NCBI RefSeq assembly: GCF_036226685.1
Contig: NZ_CP109010.1
Span: forward strand, 248,001-312,000
Direction: 5' to 3'
Length of the DNA stretch: 64,000 bases
DNA from: Streptomyces sp. NBC_00690
Lineage (GTDB): Bacteria; Actinomycetota; Actinomycetes; Streptomycetales; Streptomycetaceae
This document shows positions 26,384 to 34,489 of the stretch, piece by piece. The position numbers and the translations under genes were made by a program. The notes under the pieces are model-generated. The model was not told where the DNA came from. It made no database searches and saw only the letters and a list, made by a program, of their open reading frames with translations. Numbering within the stretch: position 1 is the stretch's first letter; every line of letters begins with the position of its first letter.

Positions 26384-27274
26384 CTACGCGATCTGCTCCG
26401 GCTTCCTGAGCACCTCGACCAAGGCTGAGATGCTGTGGTCTCCGTGGCCTGCCTCGACGGCCCGCTTCAACAGATCATGCAGAGGGGCGTGCCAGGCCAC
26501 GTCGATGTTCGACTCCTTGCCGAGCTCCTCGTCGTGGGCGGCTCCCGCGAGGAAGAGGTTCACAGAAGACGCGGGCTTGCTGTAATCGCCGCTGTCGATC
26601 TCCTGAGCAAAAACCGGCAGGACGGAATTGATCATCTCGAACCACTTGATGGTGAACCGCACCAGCGTGCTTGCGTCCAGCCCGCGTGCCTGGACAGCGG
26701 CGGCGCCCTGGAAGAAGCCGACGAGCGCCGGCAGCAGGGTGCCGCCGACCGCCATCTCGTAGAGCGCGGCGAGATCCGTCTCGTCGCCGAGATGGACGGT
26801 GTCGCCGCCCAGCACCCTCAGGGTCGTCTCGTACTCGTCGAAGACAGTTCTGTCGCCGCCGTAGTAGAGAAGGGTGTCCGGTGCCCCCACGGCCGACGGC
26901 ACGTTCTTGATCGCTCCGCCGAGAAACCGGGCGCCGTGGCCGGTGGCCCAGGCGGCCGTCTCGCGTGCGCCGGCCGGGGAACCGCTGTTCAGGGTGACGA
27001 GTGCACGCCCATTGAGCGCGGCAGTGGCCGGCTCCAGAGCCCGTTGGGTGTCCTCGAAGGTAGTCAGGCAGGTGATGACCAGCGGGCTCGCCGCGATCGC
27101 AGCTTCCACGGTCTGTGCATGGACCGCTCCCTTGGCCACCAGCGGCGCAGCCTTGCCTGGCGTGCGGTTCCACACCGTTGTGGGGTGCCCGGCGTTGATG
27201 AACTCTTCGGCCAGCGCCCGCCCCATCGAACCCAGCCCGATGACAGTCACGGGTGTGCGGTTGTCCCCAGCCAT
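26384..27274 (-). CDS. NAD(P)-dependent oxidoreductase, imine reductase-like
   Basis: A 296-residue protein. The start is ATG at 27274, with GGAG seven bases upstream. It has an N-terminal Rossmann fold with VIGLGSMGRALAEEFINAGH (G-x-G-x-x-G) and WNRTPGKA, the beta-hydroxyacid-dehydrogenase/6PGDH nucleotide-binding pattern with an arginine favouring NADPH. A helical C-terminal dimerisation domain follows (AALYEMAVGGTLLPALVGFFQ). Length and sequence match the imine reductase group (TLNSGSPAGARETAAW). The divergently transcribed HxlR-type regulator 177 bases away is a familiar pairing, with the regulator probably controlling this gene in response to a ligand or redox cue. Confidence 0.85.
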   Translation of the reverse strand: MAGDNRTPVTVIGLGSMGRALAEEFINAGHPTTVWNRTPGKAAPLVAKGAVHAQTVEAAIAASPLVITCLTTFEDTQRALEPATAALNGRALVTLNSGSPAGARETAAWATGHGARFLGGAIKNVPSAVGAPDTLLYYGGDRTVFDEYETTLRVLGGDTVHLGDETDLAALYEMAVGGTLLPALVGFFQGAAAVQARGLDASTLVRFTIKWFEMINSVLPVFAQEIDSGDYSKPASSVNLFLAGAAHDEELGKESNIDVAWHAPLHDLLKRAVEAGHGDHSISALVEVLRKPEQIA

Positions 27275-27402
27275 GTTTCGCTCCAGTACACAGTCAGGTC
27301 GTTGAGTATCGATGGAATCCCGGATGAGCACGTCCGCACCGGTCGGTGGTGTCCTCGGCGCGACGTTCGTTCCATGCTGGGGCTTCACGCACATTCCATC
27401 AA

Positions 27403-27425
27403 GTACCTACAATTCTGTCAGGTAC
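27403..27425. promoter_or_regulatory. Probable HxlR operator between divergent genes
   Basis: GTACCT (27403-27408) and AGGTAC (27420-27425) form a perfect 6-bp dyad separated by 11 bases. It lies between the divergent imine reductase and HxlR genes, close to the HxlR start, where an autoregulatory operator is expected. Confidence 0.6.
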
Positions 27426-27451
27426 CCACATTCTTGTTAGTAGGAGTTTTC

Positions 27452-27781
27452 GTGAAGAGGCAGACCTATACGTGCGGACTCGACGCCGCCATCGCCGTCA
27501 TGGGAGGTAAGTGGAAGGGGCTGATCCTGTTTTCACTTGGTGAGGGACCGCTCCGCTTTGGAGAGTTGAGGCGAGCGGTGCCCGGTATCAGCGAAAGGAT
27601 GCTGATCCTTCAGCTCCGAGAGTTGGAAACCAGTGGCCTGGTGCACCGCGAGGTCTATCACCAGGTACCGCCGAAGGTGGAGTACTCGCTGACCGAGTTC
27701 GGCCACTCCCTCAACACCGCGATCGCTCCCCTCGGCGAGTGGGGCGAAGAACACCTGGAACGCATCGAGGCCATCCCCTGA
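27452..27781 (+). CDS. HxlR-family winged-helix regulator
   Basis: A 109-residue protein. The start is GTG at 27452, with TAGGAG six bases before it. The sequence is a textbook HxlR domain: CGLDAAIAVMGGKWKGLILF, then LRFGELRRAVPGISERMLIL, then QLRELETSGLVHREVYHQVP with VEYSLTEFG at the wing. The single cysteine at the start (YTCGLDAA) is the residue that senses thiol or aldehyde stress in several HxlR/YodB relatives. It is divergent from the imine reductase gene and likely represses it through the GTACCT dyad. Confidence 0.92.
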   Translation: MKRQTYTCGLDAAIAVMGGKWKGLILFSLGEGPLRFGELRRAVPGISERMLILQLRELETSGLVHREVYHQVPPKVEYSLTEFGHSLNTAIAPLGEWGEEHLERIEAIP

Positions 27782-27824
27782 GCCCGTCATGATTGCCCGC
27801 CCCGCGGCATGGTTGAGGCCCGTG

Positions 27825-28066
27825 TCGAAGGTGAGGTCGTCGTGCTGGCCTTCAGCGAGGACGGTGCGGTAGAGGCTCATCCGGGACCGGGGTCGATCGA
27901 GGTCGAAAGAGCGCAGTCCTGACCAGACGACGTGGATCGGGAGGTCGACCAGGCCGTGTGCGGGGCCGGTGAGATCGTCCAGGCGGGCGGGCAACCGCCC
28001 TGCATATCGAGCCCGCAGCACCTCGGCGGCGGGCTGCAGCTGCTGAGAAAGGGATGCCTGGGCCAT
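27825..28066 (-). pseudogene. Truncated copy of the nucleotidyltransferase-partner gene
   Basis: Beginning at the start codon at 28066, the frame gives ARYAGRLPARLDDLTGPAHG, LPIHVVWSGLRSFDLDRPRS and SLYRTVLAEGQHDDL, closely matching the small gene at 19098-19469. Similarity stops after DDL at about 27825; the open frame runs on into unrelated sequence opposite the HxlR gene. No nucleotidyltransferase accompanies it. It is a 3'-truncated duplicate. Confidence 0.7.
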
Positions 28067-28411
28067 ACCTCCGATTATGGCCTGCCGTAGTGCGCGGTGA
28101 TACCGGGAGTGCCGGTTCCGTCGTTCACGGGGCCACTCCGGCCCACGCTGGCCGTGCCCCGGTAATCTGCCTGGCCGTGACGCCGCCGGGCGGGACGACG
28201 GCGGCCTCGCTCATCGCGGTCTGCATCTGCTGGGCAGCGCGGTGGCGAAGCGGGTGCGTTCGTTTTGGCTCATCGCATGCGAACCGCATCCGATGAGCCG
28301 TGCAGGCGCGCGCCTCACGCTGGAGGCATGCTTTGAGAGCGCCCCCGAAAGGGTCCGGAGCGATGCTCTGAACTCCTTCACCGCGGCTGGAGCCTCGCGA
28401 GGGTTGAAAGC

Positions 28412-28464
28412 ACCAGATGTTGAGCAGGTCAACGAGTGTCGGCCCCGCGTTGCGAGGCTGTCCG
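28412..28464 (+). CRISPR. Single degenerate CRISPR repeat with leader-like end
   Basis: A GTCGGCCCCGCGTTGCGAGG-type sequence at 28438-28464 is a degenerate member of the 24.5/25.6-kb repeat class. It is preceded by GCAGGTCAACGAGT, the same leader-repeat junction seen at 24.55 kb. No further repeat follows. The upstream stretch 28067-28437 contains short open frames but nothing I can support as a gene. Confidence 0.5.
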
Positions 28465-28823
28465 TCTGGAGTCGGACGCGTGAAGGCTCCTGAAGAACAT
28501 CCCGCGGATGACGTCCACCGCCAACGGGAACTCCCCGCCCTCTTGGTCGCGCGCCGCCTTGGCGAGTGAGTCGAGGAACTCGCCGGGGTCTTGCTCGTTG
28601 CGCGCGGCGATCTCCAGGGTGAGACCGACGGCCGCGAGAGCGGTCCCGGGGGCCAGCAGCGACACCCGGTCTATCCCCTGGTCGTGGGCGTCCGCATGCG
28701 CGGTGGCGGTGATCAGATGGCCCGTCGGTAGTCGGTGGGACGGGAGGCGTCCGTGCGGTGGCTGGCGGGATCGATCGCGGCCCAGAGCAGCTCCATGACG
28801 GGCTCATGCGAGGGAACAGTCAT
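28429..28823 (-). pseudogene. Small unknown gene, frameshifted
   Basis: From ATG 28823 the frame reads MTVPSHEPVMELLWAAIDPA to PTDYRRAI and stops at 28713. A second frame, overlapping the stop, gives GHLITATAHADAHDQGIDRV and then SLLAPGTALAAVGLTLEIAA, AARNEQDPGEFLDSLAKAA and PLAVDVIRGMFF to 28429. The two parts read as one helical protein with an indel near 28715. A more decayed relative lies at 15855-16145, so this is a recurring family of these regions. The 3' end overlaps the CRISPR repeat. Alternatively the second part is a separate gene starting at GTG 28665. Confidence 0.45.
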
Positions 28824-29435
28824 GTACTCATGCTGCTCTCGTGCGTCCGCGGGAGCAGGGAAATGGGTGGATTGACGTTCACCGGGCTCAAGGCGGGTGG
28901 TGGGGATGACCGCGTCCGCTGGTGGCTGCCTTTTACCAGCAAATGGCGGGATCTGGTCTATGGGTGTGGCGGGTGCGGGGTGGGCGGAGGGTGGTCGCAT
29001 CCGGTGGATGCGCCACCCTCAAGGGCGCCGCGCTGGAAGTCGCGGTGTGCCCATCCCTGTTCCGTGCAGCCACGACGCCAGGGGAGGTCCGGCACAAGGC
29101 CGAATCTCGGCGCTTCTGCGAGACTGTCACTGCGGGCGCTGTCTCGGCAATGCCGCACCGGACGAAAGTTCATCAAAATGCGGGTGTAAAAGCCGATGAG
29201 CTGCGCGTATTGCGCCTGCATGGGATTTCGTAGACCACCCGTTTGCCAGAACAGGGCGTCTGCCTCTGAACGTTGATGCATCAAATCCTTCAACAGGGCT
29301 GTGGCGCTTTGTGTTTGGCGATCAGTCGGTGAGACGATCCGATCGCTGGTGATCAGGTCTGGAAGCCTCCGCCAGCTTTCCGTATATGCAGCCACGTCAG
29401 CGCCCTCGCGCGCACAGCCAGAAGGTGGAGATGCC

Positions 29436-29684
29436 ATGCACTCCTCTGCTCCAACGCACCATCCGTTCGCCCCGGCACGGGGTGGACGGACCGCGGCCAT
29501 TGTGATCGTCGTTTTCCTGGTGGTCGTCGTCGGTATCTACACGCTCACGCTCGCCGGTGTCCCTCTCCCCGGCGCCATCGAGCTCGCCGTCAGCGTCCTC
29601 GGTGTCATCCTGATGGCCTGCGGGGCCGTGAAGGCGACACGTGCCCGCCGCAGCGACACGTCCGTTCCCGAGGGCCTCTGCTAG
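29436..29684 (+). CDS. Small two-helix membrane protein
   Basis: An 82-residue protein from ATG 29436 with GGTGGAG six bases upstream. It contains two hydrophobic helices (AAIVIVVFLVVVVGIYTLTL and GAIELAVSVLGVILMACGAV) with a basic cytoplasmic end (KATRARRSD). No domain name applies. It ends 5 bases before the HTH gene and is probably co-transcribed with it. The 565 bases upstream (28870-29435) show overlapping open frames on both strands but none I would call. Confidence 0.6.
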   Translation: MHSSAPTHHPFAPARGGRTAAIVIVVFLVVVVGIYTLTLAGVPLPGAIELAVSVLGVILMACGAVKATRARRSDTSVPEGLC

Positions 29685-29689
29685 CTCTC

Positions 29690-30697
29690 ATGGGACGGCA
29701 CGAGCGAGCCGTCGCCGCCCACGTCAAGCAGGCCGGAACGTTGGCGCTGTGGCTCCGTGCCCAGCGCCAACGAGCGGGCTGCACCTACGCGGCGATGTCC
29801 GAGACGTTGAACCACCGGTACTCAGCATCCATGCTGTCGCGGGCGGCCAGCGGCCGCCTGGTCCCCTCACACGAACTGGTCCTCGCCTACGTACAAGCGT
29901 GCGGCGGCAACCAGAAGCACGCCACCCGGCTGTGGAAAGAAGCCCGCTGGGCGGAGGAGGAACACAAACGCCGGCAGGGAACACCCCACGACTTCCGCGA
30001 CCTGGCCGCGAAAGTCGGCCGTGCGCTCGCCCACCCCGAGGTCATCGAGAACTTCGGGCAACTCCGCAGAGCGATGATCCAACTGCGGGCGAGGGAGGGC
30101 CAACCCTCCCTCGGCACGCTCCAAGCCAGAGCCGGCCGCAAACCCTGTGGCACGCACCGCTTGCCCAAGAGCAGCCTCAGCGCCATTCTCCGCGGTGAGA
30201 CACCACCCCTGCGCGACCACCTCACCGCCTTCATGACCGCCCTGGGAATGTCAGCCCGAAAGGTCGAGGAATGGGAGCTCGCCTGGGACCGAATCGTCGC
30301 CAACGAAGGCCGCGGCACACGAAGAAGCCAACCGGACCGGTACCTCCCAAAAGCAAGACCGGGGAGGTTGCCGTACCTCCTGTACCGCGCGTTCCGCAGC
30401 AGCGACCCGGACCCCCCGCTGATGGCGATGCTCGCCTCCCTACCTGAGAGATTCGCCATGACCGAATCCGACCTCGTCTACCTCAAAAGCCACAGCATCC
30501 CACCCCGTACCCTCCAAGAACTCCTCCTACCCCGTACCTGGAGCGGACCTCAACAACCCAACCCCCAAGCCGGCGTCACCCGATCCGGCCTCCCCATCCG
30601 CAACCCACGCCGCTACAACGCCCGCACCCCACCCCGCACACACGTCGTCCGCACCCGAAGCGAACCCCTCGACATACCCCTTCTCACCCTCACCTGA
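29690..30697 (+). CDS. Helix-turn-helix protein, 335 residues
   Basis: The N-terminal ~75 residues form an XRE-like DNA-binding domain of the kind seen in Streptomyces accessory regulators (LALWLRAQRQRAGCTYAAM, SASMLSRAASGRLVPSHEL, VLAYVQACGG). A second HTH-like segment follows at about residues 130-185 (GTLQARAGRKPCGTHRLPKS, SSLSAILRGETPPLRDHLTA). The C-terminal ~120 residues are Pro/Arg-rich and carry no motif. Two tandem HTH units in one chain suggest binding of a long or bipartite site. The same N-terminal HTH type opens the STAND protein at 51912 and resembles that of the protein at 34825. Confidence 0.75.
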   Translation: MGRHERAVAAHVKQAGTLALWLRAQRQRAGCTYAAMSETLNHRYSASMLSRAASGRLVPSHELVLAYVQACGGNQKHATRLWKEARWAEEEHKRRQGTPHDFRDLAAKVGRALAHPEVIENFGQLRRAMIQLRAREGQPSLGTLQARAGRKPCGTHRLPKSSLSAILRGETPPLRDHLTAFMTALGMSARKVEEWELAWDRIVANEGRGTRRSQPDRYLPKARPGRLPYLLYRAFRSSDPDPPLMAMLASLPERFAMTESDLVYLKSHSIPPRTLQELLLPRTWSGPQQPNPQAGVTRSGLPIRNPRRYNARTPPRTHVVRTRSEPLDIPLLTLT

Positions 30698-31233
30698 CAG
30701 TCGGGACTCGTCGACCAGGTGGTTGCAGAAGCCTGCGTCCCTGAACGTCTGGCTGGTGTCGCCATGCCTCGGATACTCGCTCTTCTTCAGGGATGTGAGG
30801 TGTGTTCAGACCGCAATGGGTCGGTAGCTCCTCAGCCCTAGCGGGCTTGCGGTGCCCCGACGGATGGGTCACTCGTCATTGGCGACTACCAGCTGTGCTC
30901 GCTGAAAGCACGACAGCATGGCTGATCAGCTGGAGGGCTCAGGTGGCCCCTGCAGCTGACCGAACAGCTATCCGTCCGTCCTGGCTGACTTTCCGTGGCC
31001 AAGCTTTCAGGCCCGCACGGGAAGGTTCCGCAGCAAGGGTAAGCAACGGAGTTGGGGACATCGACTGCGTCAGTTGCGGGAGTCGAGCAGGATGCCGTAC
31101 GGGTTCGCGGCGCTGCGTCTTTAATAAGAGAGCACACCCCGCGCTAGGCTTCTGACCTGCGCTTATGTGAGATCGAAGGTGTCCTGGGCGACACATTCCG
31201 TTCGGTGAAATGTGTACCTCGTTGGCACATCTT

Positions 31234-31437
31234 GCCCTGAAAGACAAGCAGTCGTTGTCTTTCAGGGCTCCACGGAACGGGTGGCGATCATCCCTGCTCA
31301 GAGCGATACGGGATCCACGCGGATGTCGGCTTCGAGTGGGGTCGTGGAGCTCCTGAATGTGTCGCTACTGCGACACGCAAAATCAACCGTGGGTTGATTA
31401 ATGGTGTGAGTGCGTCACGTAAGTCAAGCAGTCGTTG
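31234..31437. promoter_or_regulatory. Cluster of inverted repeats upstream of two winged-helix genes (possible origin or operator region)
   Basis: Four dyads lie in the gene-free stretch 30698-31564. (1) 31234-31268: 14-bp perfect arms (GCCCTGAAAGACAA) around a 7-base loop GCAGTCG. (2) 31359-31376: GTGTCGC-tact-GCGACAC. (3) 31381-31399: AATCAACC-gtg-GGTTGATT. (4) 31421-31441: a second copy of the core CAAGCAGTCGTTG, exactly 180 bases after the first, with 7-bp arms and one mismatch. A recurring core within dyads ahead of DNA-binding genes fits iterons or operators. The rest of the 867-base gap shows no gene. Confidence 0.55.
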
Positions 31438-31564
31438 AGTTTCGCGGCCGGTGTGCGGCGACCGAGTGCCTCGGAGCCCGCAGCGGCGCGCCGCTGCACC
31501 AAAAAACAAGCCCTGGTTGAGTTTTCGGATAGGGTCTGCAGCGCCTGAGTAACAAGGAGGTCAT

Positions 31565-32251
31565 GTGCTATCTGAACCGCCTGCCCGATCGCGATCGGGC
31601 AGGCCACGAGCCGTACCAGCTACCCCGGACGACGCTGTCTTCAACGACATCCTCAGCGTTCTGGGCAAGCAGCTGGGCAACGCGGCAGAGGCAACGGAGC
31701 CTCGAAGTCGACGAAAACTCAAAGGCGTCACGTTCGAGTACGAGACGGACGCCCGCTCCGTCCACACCATGGCCGGGACCGCGGGATACAGTCTGGCGAG
31801 CAACTGGTTCACCCAACTCCTGGCCCAACTCTCGGTCGCCAACTCCATCACCAAGTCGCAGCTGTGCGTCTTCCTATTCGTCGCCGGCGGGCAAGTGCCG
31901 GGCACCGGGATCACTGAGTACACACAGCAGGAGATCACCGATGGTCTGAACAAGCTCGCTGCCCAGAAGCCGGAAGCAAAGAAGATCACCCGGCCCACGG
32001 TCAACCGCGCCATCAAGGCCCTGTGTGAATACCACTGGGTGGAAAGGGTGGGCAACGGCAGGATCCGGCTGAACGTGACCCTCTGGTTCCAAGGCAACAG
32101 CACGTCACAGCAGGAAGTACTCGCCGAGATCGCCCACGAGCACGGCAGCGACCCAGAAGCCTTCCCCCACAACGTCGGACCCGAACGGCCGTACCAGGAG
32201 GAGTTCGACTTCGGCTCCGACGCCTACGGCAGAGGGGAGCGCGCCGGGTGA
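31565..32251 (+). CDS. Winged-helix protein, possible replication initiator (RepL-like)
   Basis: A 228-residue protein. The start is GTG at 31565, with AGGAGG five bases upstream. After a disordered first third, a winged-helix domain is visible (SQLCVFLFVAGGQVPG, TQQEITDGLNKLAAQ, TRPTVNRAIKALCEYHWVER, VGNGRIRLNVTLWFQGNS). The NGRIRLNVTLWFQGN wing is like the ...GNGRYRLNP...FKG element of RepL-type plasmid replication proteins; that comparison is from memory and weak. The neighbouring inverted-repeat cluster and the second winged-helix gene 51 bases downstream support a replication or copy-control module, but a transcriptional role is equally possible. Confidence 0.6.
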   Translation: MLSEPPARSRSGRPRAVPATPDDAVFNDILSVLGKQLGNAAEATEPRSRRKLKGVTFEYETDARSVHTMAGTAGYSLASNWFTQLLAQLSVANSITKSQLCVFLFVAGGQVPGTGITEYTQQEITDGLNKLAAQKPEAKKITRPTVNRAIKALCEYHWVERVGNGRIRLNVTLWFQGNSTSQQEVLAEIAHEHGSDPEAFPHNVGPERPYQEEFDFGSDAYGRGERAG

Positions 32252-32302
32252 TGTGGCGGGTAGACGACCATCCGCACAAACGACAGCGAGAAAGGCGTAC
32301 TG

Positions 32303-32719
32303 ATGCCTGAGGTCATGTCCCCGATCGTCGCCGAACGGATCTGGGCACTCCCGGTCTCCGGCGCTGCGACGAAGTTCCTTCAGTACCTCGTCTTCCGCTC
32401 TGACTTCGGCGGACAACTGCCCGTGCGTCAGAAGGACATGGCACGCGAGTACAACATCACACCGCAAGCCGTCAGTAACCTGATAGCTCCCCTCTGCGAC
32501 CTCAACCTCGTGCTCCGACACCAGAGTGAAGCCCGGAAGGGTAACTCCTACCGCCTCCACCCTCTGGCTGCGAAGTACCCAAGCCAGGAGGCGATGGAAG
32601 CCGCGTTCAGGCACACGCTGCACAGCATCAAGGCAGGCGAGCTGCCCAACCTCAAGCTCCCGGCCTACGCGGCCGCCCCACCCACGGGCGGACAGTCGCC
32701 CAAGCTCCAGGTCGCGTAA
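32303..32719 (+). CDS. Small winged-helix (MarR-like) protein
   Basis: A 138-residue protein from ATG 32303 (GAGAAAGG upstream). The centre is a winged helix (SGAATKFLQYLVFRSDFGG, RQKDMAREYNITPQAVSNLI, APLCDLNLVLRHQSEARKGN), with a recognition helix QAVSNLIAPL. The C-terminus is a Pro/Ala tail. It follows the RepL-like gene by 51 bases on the same strand and ends at a strong hairpin, so the two form an operon. It could regulate the upstream dyads or act as an accessory replication protein. Confidence 0.6.
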   Translation: MPEVMSPIVAERIWALPVSGAATKFLQYLVFRSDFGGQLPVRQKDMAREYNITPQAVSNLIAPLCDLNLVLRHQSEARKGNSYRLHPLAAKYPSQEAMEAAFRHTLHSIKAGELPNLKLPAYAAAPPTGGQSPKLQVA

Positions 32720-32730
32720 CGCAGCAAAGC

Positions 32731-32760
32731 GTAGGGCCCCGCCAGAAGACGGGGCCCTAC
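32731..32760 (+). terminator. Strong terminator hairpin
   Basis: GTAGGGCCCCG (32731-32741) and CGGGGCCCTAC (32750-32760) form a perfect 11-bp stem with an 8-base loop, 12 bases after the stop of the winged-helix operon. The next 240 bases hold no supportable gene. Confidence 0.8.
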
Positions 32761-33003
32761 GTGCCTGAGCAAAAAGGTTGCTCGCGAAGTATACCCGCGG
32801 TCGAGAACAGCCAGCGACAGCCGACCAGAACGGCCGCAGGGCGGAACAGGGCCTTGGCCCCCCTCGACCCAGCGCGAGTGCAGGCGAAGCCGCAGGAGTC
32901 GGGTTCCGATGGCTCCTACCGCCTGGTGATCCTGCTGGGCATTCCGGAGATCGACAGCACCGCAGACCTCGACGCCAAAGGATCTGCGATGGGGTAGAGC
33001 CCT

Positions 33004-34080
33004 CTACTCCTCCAGCCGAACGTCGAGCCGGCCCCTACAGGTTTCGAAGTCCGTGATCACACGTTGACGCCTGACCAGGAGCTCTGCGACGATCTTGGTG
33101 CTGTAGGGAGCGGTACCGCCGACACGGTAGACGACCCTCGTCCCGCTCATAGAGGGCCTCACGAGCTTCGCGATCGACTGGTAGAAGTAGCTGCCCGCCC
33201 GTTGAAGCAGCTTCTCCTGCTCCTCACTCTGTCCGCGGCTGCGGTGCAGCGCTGAGATCGTCAAACACAGGACGCTGGCACGGAAGTCCGCCACCACCGC
33301 AGCAAACGGGCGTTCCCCACTGAGGCGACGGAATAGTCCAGGGCGCGTCTGTCTGACCAGCTCCTGGACGAGAAGATCAGTCGTGAGAATACCGATGAGC
33401 TCGTCCAGGTCGGCTTCGTCAGAACGTGCCACGGCGCTGTCCTCGCGCAAGGCGACCAGCCGTACCAACGCCTCACTGTCAGGTGGCAGCACCACCACCT
33501 CTGCACTCGTCGCGACCTTCTCGATATACCTCAGGTCTACCCGCAACCGGCCCAGCCGATGGAGGGCTGCAGCATGCCTATCCTCTGGGACGATGCCGGC
33601 GGTACCACCCTCGACCCTGGCCAAAGCTCCCTCCACATCGCTCGCGATCTGTTCCAGATCGGCGGTATGGGTACGGGCCAGGGCTACCTGAGTCTGCAGT
33701 TCCGCTACCTCGCTACGGAGACTGCTGGCCGTGGCCCGCAGTTGCTCGATCTCCTGGTCTCGAAGTGCCAGAGCGCCGGTGTGCGCGACACCGTCCTGGT
33801 CCCGCTGCGCTTGCTCCAGACCCAGCCTTGCGGTGAGCTCCTGCACCTGCTGCTCACGCTTCAACAGTGCCCTGCTGAGGATGTCTTCGCGTAGCTGAGC
33901 GGCGTCCCGTGCAGCGACCGCCTCGGCGAGTTGGTCGTTCAGCATGTGCAGTTGGTGGACGCGAGGCTTGGCGACGGAGACCGCGGCATCGTAGAGCTCG
34001 CGGATCCGGGCCAGTGCCTCGGGCTGCACGGGACCGAGACGGGCAGTACTGGCTCCCAGTGTCGTGTTGCTTCCCGACAC
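33004..34080 (-). CDS. Coiled-coil protein of unknown function, 358 residues
   Basis: From GTG 34080. Residues ~20-155 form a long coiled coil (HMLNDQLAEAVAARDAAQLR, KREQQVQELTARLGLEQAQR, LRDQEIEQLRATASSLRSEV). The second half is a globular helical region (LDELIGILTTDLLVQELVRQ, TISALHRSRGQSEEQEKLLQ) ending in a short beta-rich segment (SGTRVVYRVGGTAP). There is no signal peptide or membrane helix. It is transcribed away from a small membrane-protein gene across a 145-base gap containing a very strong hairpin. A structural or scaffolding role is a guess from the coiled coil. Confidence 0.65.
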   Translation of the reverse strand: MSGSNTTLGASTARLGPVQPEALARIRELYDAAVSVAKPRVHQLHMLNDQLAEAVAARDAAQLREDILSRALLKREQQVQELTARLGLEQAQRDQDGVAHTGALALRDQEIEQLRATASSLRSEVAELQTQVALARTHTADLEQIASDVEGALARVEGGTAGIVPEDRHAAALHRLGRLRVDLRYIEKVATSAEVVVLPPDSEALVRLVALREDSAVARSDEADLDELIGILTTDLLVQELVRQTRPGLFRRLSGERPFAAVVADFRASVLCLTISALHRSRGQSEEQEKLLQRAGSYFYQSIAKLVRPSMSGTRVVYRVGGTAPYSTKIVAELLVRRQRVITDFETCRGRLDVRLEE

Positions 34081-34097
34081 CTCTGCCAGGCGGCGTT

Positions 34098-34130
34098 GCC
34101 TGTGTTGGCAGCACCGCTGCCAACACAGGC
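34098..34130. promoter_or_regulatory. 15-bp perfect inverted repeat between divergent genes
   Basis: GCCTGTGTTGGCAGC (34098-34112) and GCTGCCAACACAGGC (34116-34130) are perfect complements around a 3-base loop. The position is 17 bases upstream of the minus-strand start at 34080 and 95 bases upstream of the plus-strand start at 34226. This is a promoter region, not a gene end, so an operator or a transcript-leader structure is more likely than a terminator. Confidence 0.6.
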
Positions 34131-34225
34131 GTCAACACTGCTGCCCGGACGGCAGCGCCGGTGCTTCGGGTCCCCTTGAACGACAGGCCGGCAACCCGAG
34201 CTGGCTTCGAGTTCAGGAGTACCCT

Positions 34226-34489
34226 GTGTCCCCTCCCGCGCCCTACCGTCGCGACCCCAACGACCTGATCGCCTTCGTCGCCGTACTCATCCTCGGCGTC
34301 ACCCTGCTTGCCATGGGAGTGCCCGCCGCGTCCCTGGTAGTGGTCACTGTCGGCCTCGCCCAGCTCTACGCCATATGGCAGGGAGCCCGTCCCTCCCCTC
34401 AGCCGATCCCCAGCCGGGACCCCGATACTTCCCTCTCCACCGCTCCTGAAGCGGAACCGCCTGCCGAACTCCCCACCGACTTCGCCTGA
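34226..34489 (+). CDS. Small two-helix membrane protein
   Basis: An 87-residue protein from GTG 34226, with CAGGAG upstream at good spacing. It has a hydrophobic core of two helices (LIAFVAVLILGVTLLAMGV, ASLVVVTVGLAQLYAIW) and an acidic Pro-rich tail. It resembles the small membrane protein at 36612 in size and layout (short basic head, paired helices, then a polar tail). The next 335 bases (34490-34824) contain no gene I can support. Confidence 0.6.
   Translation: MSPPAPYRRDPNDLIAFVAVLILGVTLLAMGVPAASLVVVTVGLAQLYAIWQGARPSPQPIPSRDPDTSLSTAPEAEPPAELPTDFA

Noticed and set aside
26435..27451. Long N-terminal extension of the HxlR frame
   Set aside because: It is antisense to the imine reductase gene; the GTG at 27452 has a good ribosome-binding site and matches HxlR family length.
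28958..29500. Minus-strand frame with a partly protein-like middle (LLKDLMHQRSEADALFWQ)
   Set aside because: Flanking parts are low complexity, no start signal is visible, and it would cover the ribosome-binding site of the plausible gene at 29436.
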